Assembly: GCA_002701365.1 (NCBI GenBank)
Contig: NZUK01000034.1
Location: forward strand, 1 to 57,260
Direction of reading: 5' to 3'
Origin: Flavobacteriales bacterium
Lineage (GTDB): Bacteria > Bacteroidota > Bacteroidia > Flavobacteriales > TMED113
Length of the DNA: 57,260 nucleotides
Part shown: piece after piece, positions 1 through 9,411 of the stretch
Numbering within the stretch: the first letter of the stretch is position 1
Layout of the letters: each line of letters begins with the position of its first letter
Notes under the pieces: model-generated
Told to the model about the DNA's origin: nothing
The model's input: the letters and a program-made list of their open reading frames with translations, nothing else
Database searches by the model: none
Position numbers and translations under genes: made by a program

Positions 1-108
1 ATGTATAAGTTACAGTTTAGCTCGGAGGATATTGCTGCTGGAACATATTTTGTTCGTATGTCAGCAAGAGGGTTCTCAGTTACTAATACAATGAATGTTG
101 TTAAGTAA
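1..108 (+). CDS. T9SS type A cargo protein, C-terminal end only (partial)
   Basis: Frame 1 is open from the first base to a TAA at 106-108. The 35 visible residues include AAGTYFVRM and end TNTMNVVK. This is the pattern of the C-terminal sorting domain (Por_Secre_tail) that directs proteins through the type IX secretion system: a G-x-Y/F strand followed by a last beta strand with a basic end. The body of the protein lies upstream of the window, so its enzymatic or adhesive function cannot be seen. The ATG at position 1 is probably internal. Confidence 0.7.
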   Translation: MYKLQFSSEDIAAGTYFVRMSARGFSVTNTMNVVK

Positions 109-137
109 GACAAATAAAAATAAGTTTAGATTAGATA

Positions 138-623
138 GTGTATAAATACATAGGAATACTTTTGATAGTTTTATGGTTAACGCCAGGATATTCTCAAAAT
201 GATACAATATTTCTATCAGATACAACTTTTAGAGTTGGAACAGTGATTGGACAAGATGAATTTAATATTCGCTATATTTCTGTAGAATCGGATAAAAAAA
301 ATATTCATACAACACCTGTTGAAGATGTTAAAAGTATTGTTTATAAAGATAAATTAATAGAAGTTTTTTGTGACATAATGTCTAGAAAAAAATTTCTCGG
401 AACCGAAGAAAGTATTACCATAAATTATGGTAATAGAGACAGTTTATGGATCGATAAAAAAATATATACATTAATGACAAAGGAATTAAAAAAATATAAC
501 TCTATAATAGATGTGTTGAATTATATGGGCAGCGAAGGCTGGCAAACATTACGATCTTATAGCGCATCAAATAACTCTTATACTATTGAACACTATATAT
601 TAAAAAAAGAAATAACAAAATGA
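138..623 (+). CDS. small secreted protein with a DUF4177-like C-terminus
   Basis: This 161-residue protein starts at a GTG (138-140); no in-frame ATG lies near. Residues 1-19 (MYKYIGILLIVLWLTPGYS-Q) look like a signal peptide, so export to the periplasm or outside is expected. The C-terminal third (about 120-158) reads ...IIDVLNYMGSEGWQTLRSY...YILKK. This resembles the LN.LG.EGWELV...YILKR pattern of DUF4177-type small domains; that match is from memory. Its stop overlaps the start of the next gene by 4 bp (ATGA), which suggests co-translation with the esterase-like protein. The specific function is unknown. Confidence 0.6.
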   Translation: MYKYIGILLIVLWLTPGYSQNDTIFLSDTTFRVGTVIGQDEFNIRYISVESDKKNIHTTPVEDVKSIVYKDKLIEVFCDIMSRKKFLGTEESITINYGNRDSLWIDKKIYTLMTKELKKYNSIIDVLNYMGSEGWQTLRSYSASNNSYTIEHYILKKEITK

Positions 624-1753
624 AATATTATACAACTTTATTCACATGTGCCTTTTTAGTAAGCTTTCAGTTATCAGCTCAATCATTAGATTGTTTATGT
701 GAAAGTAGATATCAGACAGAGGTTTTTAGCTCAGTAAATGTTGAAACAGTAACATACTCAGATGTCTATAATTTACAGATGGATATATATACTCCTAATG
801 ACGATAATTGTAGCAATAGGCCTTTAATTATTTTAGCACATGGTGGTTCCTTTATTGGAGGATCTAAAACGAATCCAACAATGGTAGACTTGTGTGAAAC
901 ATTTGCTAAACGAGGTTATGTGGCAGCGTCAATTAATTATAGATTAGCAACTAGCTCAACGGTTCTAGGTCCATTTTCTGGCTTGTTTTGGATGACAGAT
1001 TTAGAAAATGGAATTAAAGTCATTTATAGTGCTATGACGGATGCTAAAGCTGCAGTTAGATTCTTTAGAAAGAATTTTATCGAAAGTGATAATAGTTATG
1101 GAATAGATCAAAATCAGATTTGGATGGGAGGGAATTCTGCCGGAGCATGTTTAGGTCCACATATGAGTTATGTAAATAGTTTAGATGAGTTTGTTTCAGG
1201 AATTGATGTAAGTGGACAAGATTATGCCCTGAGTTTAGCCAACGATAATGGTGGAATAGACGGGAATAGTGGTAACGCTGGCTATTCCTCAGAGATTAGT
1301 GGAATGATTAATTTAGCAGGGGCTTTGCACACAATTAATTGGGTAGATGAATCGGATACTACACCTATTGTCAGTTGTCATGGCACAGAGGACGAAACTG
1401 TTCCAGATGAATGTGGCACAATCCTAAATAGTCCAACTAATTTAACGGCTTGTGGAAGTATGGCAATACATCCAATCATTTCAAATTATGGAGTTGAAAA
1501 TGACTTGTTAATTTATGAAGGGGAGGCTCATTGCCCTTGGGATGGAAATGCATTATATAAACAACAAATGATTGATTTTGTGACAAGTTTTGTATATAAT
1601 AATATCCAATGTGATCAAACCTATATTGAAGAAATATATTCAGAAAAAAAATTATTATATAATGTTGATATGTTGGGTAGAGTTTCATCTTCAAATCGTG
1701 GATTTATATTTAGTGTCTATTCAGACGGAACAGTTAATAAAAAAATATATTAA
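620..1753 (+). CDS. secreted alpha/beta hydrolase (carboxylesterase-like) with a T9SS-type tail
   Basis: This 377-residue protein has an N-terminal signal peptide (about 1-20, ending LSAQS). The alpha/beta-hydrolase landmarks are in order: an oxyanion-hole HGGSF (about 75-79), the nucleophile elbow GGNSAGA (about 170-176), an acid in HGTEDETVPD and a His in GEAHCPW. These match the esterase/lipase family that hydrolyses carboxylic esters; the substrate cannot be read from sequence. The last 35 residues (KKLLYNVDMLGRVSS...YSDGTVNKKIY) fit a T9SS type A sorting tail. It overlaps the preceding small secreted gene by 4 bp, so the two are probably one transcript. Confidence 0.8.
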   Translation: MKYYTTLFTCAFLVSFQLSAQSLDCLCESRYQTEVFSSVNVETVTYSDVYNLQMDIYTPNDDNCSNRPLIILAHGGSFIGGSKTNPTMVDLCETFAKRGYVAASINYRLATSSTVLGPFSGLFWMTDLENGIKVIYSAMTDAKAAVRFFRKNFIESDNSYGIDQNQIWMGGNSAGACLGPHMSYVNSLDEFVSGIDVSGQDYALSLANDNGGIDGNSGNAGYSSEISGMINLAGALHTINWVDESDTTPIVSCHGTEDETVPDECGTILNSPTNLTACGSMAIHPIISNYGVENDLLIYEGEAHCPWDGNALYKQQMIDFVTSFVYNNIQCDQTYIEEIYSEKKLLYNVDMLGRVSSSNRGFIFSVYSDGTVNKKIY

Positions 1754-1790
1754 ATTTTAATAAAATTAATAGTGTTATCTTGTTATGTAG

Positions 1791-4700
1791 ATGGCATCAT
1801 TTAACGTATATAAAGCTTCTGCAGGATCTGGAAAGACATATACCTTAGTCAAAGAGTATATTAAGACCGGATTATTGAATAAAGGAAAAATTACGCATAA
1901 ATCCCTACTGGCAATTACATTTACAAATAAGGCGGCTAGCGAGATGAAAAATCGCATTGTGACTACCTTGTTTCAGTTTTCAAAAGGACATAAAAAAATT
2001 GATTCATCTTTTCAGTCTATTTATAAAGACTTGAAAATAGAATTAAATTTTAGTGATGAAGAGCTATGTTTAAAATCAAAAAAGTTTTTATCTGACATAA
2101 TCCATTACTACGGGTATTTCTCTGTTTCAACAATAGATAAGTTTATTCATAAAATTATTCGAGGATTTACCTATGAACTTAATCTTCCTTCAAATTTTGA
2201 AGTAGAAATGGATAATAAAAAAATTATACAAGAAGGTGTATATTCACTATTTGATGATCTAGGACGAGATGCCACAGTAACACAAAATTTAATTAATTAT
2301 TCAATTTATAAAACACATGAAAACAAAAACTGGGACATAGAGGAAGACTTATTAAAATTAAGTGATCAATTATTTAAAGATCATAAAAGTTTTATAATCC
2401 AAAATTTATCGGATGCAAAAACTATTTTTAAAAAACAAAAAGAAATTCATACGATAATTGATCGCTTTGAGAAAAGAGTAGATGTTATTAAAGATCAACT
2501 AAACCCATTAGTTAAAGATATACCAGATCATGTTTTTCCATATCAGGATTTACCTCGGTATTTAAAAAAACTAAGGAAAAAACCATATTTAGGAATACAG
2601 TTTTCGAAAAGATTATATCAATCTTATAATAATAAAAAATGGTATAAAAAATCAGAAGATATTACATATAAACAACAAGTAGATAGTATTTCTAAATCGT
2701 TAGAAGACTTATTGAGTCAATTGTTATTATTAATAGATTCAGATTATTCAAAGTATTTATTTTATAGAAGCTGTTACAGATCGTTTTTTTTAGTGTCACT
2801 GCTAAGTAGAATAGATCAGAAAATAGGTGTACTAAAAAAGAATAATAATATAATTCATATATCAGAGTTTAATCAAATTATAAGTAATTTTTTACAAAAA
2901 AGTCCTGCGCCTTTTATTTATGAAAAAATAGGTAATCGATATAATCACTATTTTATCGATGAATTTCAGGATACTTCAAAAACACAGTGGCATAATTTAA
3001 TCCCATTGCTTGAGGAGGCTCTCTCAACAGGCGGTACATGTTTAATTGTTGGAGATGGTAAGCAGTCTATTTATAGATGGAGAGGAGGCGAAGTAGAACA
3101 GTTTTTAGCATTGTCTAGTTCTACAAATAAAACCTTTTTAAATCACTTTAAAGTAGATATAAAATCACTAGATACTAATTATAGAAGTGGAGACAAAATA
3201 GTTAATTTTAATAATACATTTTTTTCTTTTTTGTCTCAGCATTTATCGGAACCATACAATAAATTATATAAAAATTTAGATCAAAAACATCATCGGAGTG
3301 AAACCGGATATGTTGAAGTTGAAGTATTAGATTCTAAAGGTTTAGTATTGGAAAACCAAACACTTGAAAAAACCTATAAAAATATTATGGACGCTAAAAA
3401 AGACAATTATTCTTTTTCAGACATAGTTGTTTTAACTAGAAGCAATAAAGATATTACAAAAGTAGCCACCTATTTAACAGAGAAAGGAATTCCAATTATT
3501 TCTTCAGAATCACTATTGTTAAAAAAATCCATTCTAGTACAATTTTTAATAAATAATTTGATTGTTTTAAATGATGAATCAAATTTTTTATCGAAAGCTA
3601 AATTATTGACAAGTTTGGCTTCTGAAAATAAAATTAAATTAGAATTTTCGCATGAAATCATATCTAAGTATTCAACATCAAACAACATTGATTTTTCAAA
3701 ATTTCTAAACAGTATAGGGATTAATTGGAATCTGAAAAAATTAAAAAAATTAAGTATATATGAATTAATAGAAGAACTTATCCGGGTATTTAAAATAAAC
3801 CAGGCAAATAATTTATATATAAGATTTTTTTTAGATTTTGTTTATGACTTTTCTATTAAAGAGAGTAATTCTATTATCCGGTTTTTAAATTTTTGGGATC
3901 AAAAAAGAGACACATTGTCAATTATTATTCCACAAGGTATTGATGCAGTGGAACTTATGTCTGTTCACAAATCAAAGGGGTTACAATTTCCAATTGTTAT
4001 TATGCCATTTGTAAATTGGAAAGAAGATTTAGGCAAGGAAAAAGATTGGTTTGATGTTGCTCCGTTTTTAAATAATAAAGAAAATAATTCCAATTTTTTT
4101 ACACTACTTCCATTAAACAAAGAACTTGAAAAATGGCCTCCTCCATTTCCAAGGAACTATCTAAATCATAAAAATAAAGTGTTGTTAGATAATATAAATA
4201 TTTTATATGTTGCAATGACTCGTGCCAAGGATAGATTATATGTTATTAGTAATTCAGATACTCGGAAGGGAAATATATTTCAATACTTTCTTTCCTTCTT
4301 TAAAACACTTCAAACTCCACAGTTTGGTAATAATATATTTAAGGATGGTCAAAAAAGAAAGTTAAAAGCTTGTAATAATAGAATCACACACATTAAATAT
4401 AAAGATTATGATTCATCAGAATGGAGGGAAAGACTAAGAATAAGAAAAAAAAGAGGTTTTAATAAAAGTTTAAAACAAAGGTTTTCAATTGTTTGGGGAG
4501 ATCTAATTCATGAAATAATGGCAAGTATTAATAAAATTGAAGATTTGGAACCTGCTCTAAAGAAAATGAATATAAAATATAAATATGGCCTAAGAACATA
4601 TAATAGAATTAAAATGGAAATTAGCAGTATTATTAATGATAGTAAAATAAAGCATCTTTTTAATTCGGAACTAAATACTTTTTTAGAAACGAGTATTATT

Positions 4701-4907
4701 ACTAGCGATGGGAGTATTTATAGACCCGACAGAGTTGTTGAGCATTCCAAGACAGTCGCATCTTTAATTGATTATAAGACGGGCTTAAAAAACAAATCAC
4801 ATATTCATCAATTAAATAAATATGAGTCTATTTTATTACAGCTAGGCTATGGTAAAATAAACAAGTATTTAGTATATCTATCTTTAGGTGAAATAATAGA
4901 ATTATAA
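1791..4907 (+). CDS. addA: UvrD/RecB-family helicase-nuclease (AddA-like)
   Basis: This 1038-residue superfamily 1 helicase with a C-terminal nuclease is the likely counterpart of AddA/RecB, which processes double-strand breaks for RecA loading. Visible motifs are Walker A ASAGSGKTYTL (about 10-20), motif II FIDEFQDTSKTQW (about 390), motif III GDGKQSIYRWRGG, motif V SVHKSKGLQFPIV (about 725) and motif VI LYVAMTRAKDRL (about 805). Near the C-terminus RPDRVV...LIDYKTG and a following Gln form an intact RecB-type PD-(D/E)XK nuclease site. Its stop overlaps the next ATG by one base (TAATG), so it is translationally coupled to the AddB-like partner. The gene name is by analogy. Confidence 0.85.
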   Translation: MASFNVYKASAGSGKTYTLVKEYIKTGLLNKGKITHKSLLAITFTNKAASEMKNRIVTTLFQFSKGHKKIDSSFQSIYKDLKIELNFSDEELCLKSKKFLSDIIHYYGYFSVSTIDKFIHKIIRGFTYELNLPSNFEVEMDNKKIIQEGVYSLFDDLGRDATVTQNLINYSIYKTHENKNWDIEEDLLKLSDQLFKDHKSFIIQNLSDAKTIFKKQKEIHTIIDRFEKRVDVIKDQLNPLVKDIPDHVFPYQDLPRYLKKLRKKPYLGIQFSKRLYQSYNNKKWYKKSEDITYKQQVDSISKSLEDLLSQLLLLIDSDYSKYLFYRSCYRSFFLVSLLSRIDQKIGVLKKNNNIIHISEFNQIISNFLQKSPAPFIYEKIGNRYNHYFIDEFQDTSKTQWHNLIPLLEEALSTGGTCLIVGDGKQSIYRWRGGEVEQFLALSSSTNKTFLNHFKVDIKSLDTNYRSGDKIVNFNNTFFSFLSQHLSEPYNKLYKNLDQKHHRSETGYVEVEVLDSKGLVLENQTLEKTYKNIMDAKKDNYSFSDIVVLTRSNKDITKVATYLTEKGIPIISSESLLLKKSILVQFLINNLIVLNDESNFLSKAKLLTSLASENKIKLEFSHEIISKYSTSNNIDFSKFLNSIGINWNLKKLKKLSIYELIEELIRVFKINQANNLYIRFFLDFVYDFSIKESNSIIRFLNFWDQKRDTLSIIIPQGIDAVELMSVHKSKGLQFPIVIMPFVNWKEDLGKEKDWFDVAPFLNNKENNSNFFTLLPLNKELEKWPPPFPRNYLNHKNKVLLDNINILYVAMTRAKDRLYVISNSDTRKGNIFQYFLSFFKTLQTPQFGNNIFKDGQKRKLKACNNRITHIKYKDYDSSEWRERLRIRKKRGFNKSLKQRFSIVWGDLIHEIMASINKIEDLEPALKKMNIKYKYGLRTYNRIKMEISSIINDSKIKHLFNSELNTFLETSIITSDGSIYRPDRVVEHSKTVASLIDYKTGLKNKSHIHQLNKYESILLQLGYGKINKYLVYLSLGEIIEL

Positions 4908-7720
4908 TGGAAAACAGTTTTTTATTTAAAATATCAAAACAGTTGTTAAGGGATTATGTTATTTCGGATCTTGTGATTATTCTTCCCTCTAGAAGGTCGT
5001 CGGTTTTTTTAAAAAAAGAGATTGCAAAGTCAATTGATAAGCCTACTTGGCTTCCAAGGATTTATTCAATAGATGATTTTATTTTTGAAGTAAATAATTT
5101 CAATTCAGCATCTAGTTTAGAGTTGTTTTTTTCATTTTATGATGTTTATGAATCGATTGTTCAAAAACCTCATAGTATTGAGAGATGCTATAAGTGGGCC
5201 TCTGGATTATTAGAAGATTTTAATGAGATTGATAAAGCATATACTTGTCCGAAAGAGATTTTTTCATATTTATCAGATGTAAAAAGAATAGAATCATGGT
5301 ATTTAGACATTGCGTCAAATGAGGAAGAGATTAATGAGTATTTAGATTTTTTTAACAACTTAAAACATATTTATGACAAATTGCAATTAAGTTTAAAGTC
5401 TAATAATATAGCTTATTCGGGACTTGCACAAAGATTACTTGTTGATAATATTAACCAAATTCCGATGTGGTTAAAAGACAATAAAAAAGAAAAAATTATT
5501 TTTATAGGACTAGATGCCTTAACAAATTGCCAAGAGAAAATAATAGACAGTTTATTATCTAAAAAAATATGTGATATTTTTTGGGATGCAGATGAGTATT
5601 TTATAAAAAATCACATACAGGAGTCAGGTAAATTTTTAAGAAGATATATTCAAAAATGGCCACAATGTGAATTCCCACAAACAAACGATTTTCTAAATTT
5701 CCCAAAAAGTATTGATATAATTGGTACAACAAAAAATGTTAATCAGGCTAAACTTTTGAGCCAACTTTTATTAAATAAAAATTATTCATCAATAGATGAA
5801 TCTAAAAGAATTGCAATTGTTCTCCCTAATGAGGATTTATTATTACCAGTTTTAGAATCCATTCCAAGTTATATTAGTGATATTAATGTAACAATGGGGT
5901 ATAAATTATTGCACCATCCAATTGCATCCTTAGTTGAAGAAATAATTTCTTTAATTATAAATTCTAGAGATTACGACACTAAGCAAAAATCAAATTCTTT
6001 TTTAAAGAAAGATATAATACAATTAATACAAACTCCATATTTTAATTTATTTTTAAATTCCCGGGGAGATAGTTTAGATAAAAATTTATTACAAGAAATT
6101 TCAAAAATCAATTTAAATTATATTGGTTATTGTGATCTTAATTCTATTTCAAATCTTGATAAAATCCCATTCTTAAAAAACATTTTTTTAACTAATTTTC
6201 GTTCTAGTTTAGATTTAGTGTCTTTTTTACAAGAAACTATATCGGTCCTGTTAGAGTCGCTAAACTCAAGTGAGGAAAATACGGATTTAGAGCAAGAGTG
6301 TTTATTTGAGATTCAGGAACAACTTTTGAGTTTTGCAAGATTTTTAGAAAACTCTCGCCATATTATTAGCCCGGAATTATTAACTAAGTTATTTTCTAAA
6401 ACTTTGAAGTCAATAAGGTTAAACTTTTCGGGGGAACCATTAATAGGGATTCAAATTATGGGAATATTAGAGTCGCGTGCAATAGATTTTGATGAAGTAT
6501 TTATTTTATCTGCTAATGAATCTGAATTGCCACCCGATTCTGGTAAAAATAGTTTTATTCCTTTTGATGTTAAATTAAAATTTGGGATTCGAACACATTT
6601 AGATATGGATGCTATATATGCAAATTATTTTTTTAATTTAATAAAAAGACCCAAAAAAGTTAGCATTATTTACAATCAGGATTTGCTGTCATCAAGTTCA
6701 GGTGAAAAAAGTAGGTTTATAAATCAATTGCTTTATGAAATCAAAACTCTTCCGGGTTCTAATATTAGAATAAATAACTATACAGCTAGTGATGTATTTC
6801 AATTGGAGTTAGAAAACAACAATCGTCTGTTTAAATTAAAAGATGCTTATGTTATAAGCAAATTAGTTAAAATCTGCAATAAAGGAATATCTCCAAGCAC
6901 AATTAATCTTTATAATTACTGTAAAAAACAATTTTATTATGAAAAAATACTAGACGTTTCTTCTATTGATAATTTAGAAAACGATATTGATAAGGCAACT
7001 ATGGGCACAATAGTACACTGGGTTCTCCAGAAGATTTATGAGCCATATTTAGGGATGATCTTGGATAATTCAATAATGGGTAAGATTATATGTTCAGTAC
7101 CAGAAACACTTGAGAATGCGATTAAAAAACATGGTGTTAAAAACATCTCAAAGGGTAAAAATTTTTTAACGATAGAGGCGATTAAAAGAATAATAAAAAA
7201 CTTCGTTAAAAGCGAGGCAAGTAATGTTAAAAAGGGTGATAAAATTAAGGTACTTTCCTTAGAAAGGGAAATCATTGCTCCGTATAAAAAAATTAAAATC
7301 TCAAATTTCAACTTGGTTGTTGACATCAGTCTAAAGGGTTACATAGACAGAATAGATATTTATAATGATGTGTATAGAATCATAGACTATAAAACGGGCT
7401 TAGTGCAAGATGTGGATTTACGGACTTCAGATATAGCTGAGATAATAGAAAAGCCTAAGATTCTTCAACTTTTAATTTATGCTTGGTTATTTAAAAGAAA
7501 TAATCAAGATCATAATTTGTCGATGCAGGCCGGTATTATAAATCTACGTGCTAAAAACTTTGATTTTCAAAAATGTGTTATAAATAAAATACATGAAATT
7601 GATAATTCAATACTTCAGAGTTTAGAAAACACTCTAGATGATTTTTTTCTAGAATTATTTGATCACAACCAAGACTTTGATCACAAAAATATTGATGATC
7701 AATGTAGATTTTGTGATTAA
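4907..7720 (+). CDS. addB: PD-(D/E)XK nuclease / AddB-like subunit
   Basis: This 937-residue protein pairs with the AddA-like helicase directly upstream. The N-terminus has IILPSRRSSVFLKKEIAK, the inactivated-helicase start typical of Bacteroidota AddB-like proteins. A central IQIMGILESRAIDFDEVFIL segment corresponds to the helicase motif V region. The nuclease site is GYIDRID...IIDYKTG (about 805-830). One Cys before it (YNYC, about 672) and two at the end (CRFC) could ligate an iron-sulfur cluster as in AddB. However, the protein stops right after CRFCD, where homologues as I recall them continue to a fourth Cys. The stop codon overlaps the stop of the convergent hflX gene. Confidence 0.8.
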   Translation: MENSFLFKISKQLLRDYVISDLVIILPSRRSSVFLKKEIAKSIDKPTWLPRIYSIDDFIFEVNNFNSASSLELFFSFYDVYESIVQKPHSIERCYKWASGLLEDFNEIDKAYTCPKEIFSYLSDVKRIESWYLDIASNEEEINEYLDFFNNLKHIYDKLQLSLKSNNIAYSGLAQRLLVDNINQIPMWLKDNKKEKIIFIGLDALTNCQEKIIDSLLSKKICDIFWDADEYFIKNHIQESGKFLRRYIQKWPQCEFPQTNDFLNFPKSIDIIGTTKNVNQAKLLSQLLLNKNYSSIDESKRIAIVLPNEDLLLPVLESIPSYISDINVTMGYKLLHHPIASLVEEIISLIINSRDYDTKQKSNSFLKKDIIQLIQTPYFNLFLNSRGDSLDKNLLQEISKINLNYIGYCDLNSISNLDKIPFLKNIFLTNFRSSLDLVSFLQETISVLLESLNSSEENTDLEQECLFEIQEQLLSFARFLENSRHIISPELLTKLFSKTLKSIRLNFSGEPLIGIQIMGILESRAIDFDEVFILSANESELPPDSGKNSFIPFDVKLKFGIRTHLDMDAIYANYFFNLIKRPKKVSIIYNQDLLSSSSGEKSRFINQLLYEIKTLPGSNIRINNYTASDVFQLELENNNRLFKLKDAYVISKLVKICNKGISPSTINLYNYCKKQFYYEKILDVSSIDNLENDIDKATMGTIVHWVLQKIYEPYLGMILDNSIMGKIICSVPETLENAIKKHGVKNISKGKNFLTIEAIKRIIKNFVKSEASNVKKGDKIKVLSLEREIIAPYKKIKISNFNLVVDISLKGYIDRIDIYNDVYRIIDYKTGLVQDVDLRTSDIAEIIEKPKILQLLIYAWLFKRNNQDHNLSMQAGIINLRAKNFDFQKCVINKIHEIDNSILQSLENTLDDFFLELFDHNQDFDHKNIDDQCRFCD

Positions 7721-8880
7721 TATAAAAAGTTATTATACGGGTACTTTTCTTTTTGAATTTCAATAATTAAATCATAGAGTGTTTCTTTAAAAGATGTTAT
7801 ATTTTGCTTTCTTGTACAGGAAATAAATACGTGGTTGACATTTTGCTTAGCCATCCATGTTTTTTCCCAATAATTTAAAGACAAGTTTTCTCGCCTTAAG
7901 GGTGTTAAATCATCTTCATCTTTTTTTATATATTTAAAATTGTCAATCTTATTAAACACTACAAGTTCTTTTTTACCTACGCAATTTATTTCTTTTAGTG
8001 TTTTTTGAACAGATTGAATATGTTTTTCAAAGTGTGGGTTCGAAATATCAATTACATGAATCAATAAGTCAGATTCATGTAATTCGTCTAGTGTTGATTT
8101 AAAAGATTGGACTAATTGAGTCGGTAGCTTTCTAATAAAACCCACTGTGTCGGATAGCAAGAATGGCAAGTTCTCAATTACTACTTTTCTGACAGTAGTG
8201 TCAAGTGTAGCAAATAATTTATTTTCTGCAAAAACATTAGATTTACTTAGTAGATTCATAATAGTTGATTTTCCAGCGTTAGTATATCCAACCAGCGAAA
8301 CTCTAATTAATCTATCTCGTCCTTTTCGTTGAGTAGTCATTTGCCGATCAATCTTTATTAATTTCTTTTTTAGTAAAGATATTTGTTGACGTATAATTCT
8401 TCTATCTGTTTCAATCTCCTTCTCCCCTGGTCCTCTCATCCCAATTCCTCCTTTTTGTTTTGATAAGTGAGTCCAAAGATTTGTTAATCGGGGCAAAAGG
8501 TATTGATATTGTGCTAATTCTACTTGAATTTTCGATATTGCAGTTTTTGCTCGAAGTGCAAAAATTGATAGAATTAAATTTGTTCTATCAATAATTTTAC
8601 AATTTAAAATTTGTTCTAAATTTTTTTGTTGAGAAGGTGATAACTCGTCGTCAAATATGGCTGTGTCAATAGAATGATTTACGATAAATGTACCAATCTC
8701 CAGTATTTTTCCTTTTCCCAAAAAAGTTTTAGGGTTGATTTTATTGATTTTTTGCTGGAAGACTTTACATACTTTCCCTCCAGCCGTATGTGTTAAAAAA
8801 TCTAACTCAGTTAAATACTCAGAGCTTTCTAAATCTTGTTGAGTGGGAGTTATTGCTCCAATTAATACGACATTTTCCAA
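7717..8880 (-). CDS. hflX: ribosome-associated GTPase HflX
   Basis: This 387-residue translational GTPase binds the large ribosomal subunit and rescues stalled or heat-damaged ribosomes in the family. The N-terminal HflX domain contains the conserved GIGMRGPGEKEIETDRR region (about 145-161). The G domain follows: G1 GYTNAGKSTIMNLL (about 199-212), G3 DTVGF (about 245), and G4 NKID in VVFNKIDNF. Length is normal to slightly short. It lies 13 bp downstream of a small membrane-protein gene on the same strand, and its 3' end overlaps the addB stop by 4 bp. Confidence 0.93.
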   Translation of the reverse strand: MENVVLIGAITPTQQDLESSEYLTELDFLTHTAGGKVCKVFQQKINKINPKTFLGKGKILEIGTFIVNHSIDTAIFDDELSPSQQKNLEQILNCKIIDRTNLILSIFALRAKTAISKIQVELAQYQYLLPRLTNLWTHLSKQKGGIGMRGPGEKEIETDRRIIRQQISLLKKKLIKIDRQMTTQRKGRDRLIRVSLVGYTNAGKSTIMNLLSKSNVFAENKLFATLDTTVRKVVIENLPFLLSDTVGFIRKLPTQLVQSFKSTLDELHESDLLIHVIDISNPHFEKHIQSVQKTLKEINCVGKKELVVFNKIDNFKYIKKDEDDLTPLRRENLSLNYWEKTWMAKQNVNHVFISCTRKQNITSFKETLYDLIIEIQKEKYPYNNFLY

Positions 8881-8893
8881 TTAGTAATTAGTA

Positions 8894-9256
8894 TTAGGTT
8901 TTCCTCGCTTTTATAAAACTATTAATAAATGATATCATGGCTAATACTGATGTTAAAATCATTATGCTAACTCTAATAATTGAAAGCATTCGGCCTTCAC
9001 TTATTGCAGCATTTAGCGGCATAAATAGTCCTAAAAGTGCTATAAATGTCACTAATACAGCAATGTGAGCAATAAATTTATTTTCTCTTTTTAATCCGTT
9101 GTTACAGAGTAAAAGGATAACTCCTAAAAAAAGAGGAATCATGGCAGTGAGTGATAATGTTTCTTTTTCTGGGGTAGCTTCAAAAGTAAAATATGCCCAA
9201 AGTGGTACCAGGATTAAAGTTAATGAGTTAATTAGATTAAATTTCGATACGTTCAT
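8894..9256 (-). CDS. small four-helix membrane protein, unknown function
   Basis: This 120-residue protein has four likely membrane segments: about 8-25 (LINSLTLILVPLWAYFTF), 35-52, 62-82 and 92-112. It ends in a basic tail (KARKT). A short polar loop ATPEKETLS follows the first helix. No catalytic motif is visible. It sits 13 bp upstream of hflX on the same strand and probably shares its transcript. I recall similar small membrane proteins in Flavobacteriales but no named function. Confidence 0.6.
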   Translation of the reverse strand: MNVSKFNLINSLTLILVPLWAYFTFEATPEKETLSLTAMIPLFLGVILLLCNNGLKRENKFIAHIAVLVTFIALLGLFMPLNAAISEGRMLSIIRVSIMILTSVLAMISFINSFIKARKT

Positions 9257-9411
9257 ATTATTATTTTTTAACCAAATTAATAATTATTAATTAATAAAAA
9301 TTAAAAACACTCAAGTTATTAGTAAATAATTTAACAGATTTGAGGATTACCATAGGTATACTTTGGCATGGGATTTGTTTTAATGTTATTAAATATATAA
9401 AACCTAATCTT

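Noticed and set aside
9352-9366. TATACTTTG as a -7 box for the metalloprotease gene
   Set aside because: The spacing between TA and TTTG is three bases instead of two, and the -33 partner is poor.
9340-9411. Upstream TTG start for the metalloprotease gene, adding 24 residues
   Set aside because: It would place extra residues before a clean signal peptide that starts at ATG 9412.
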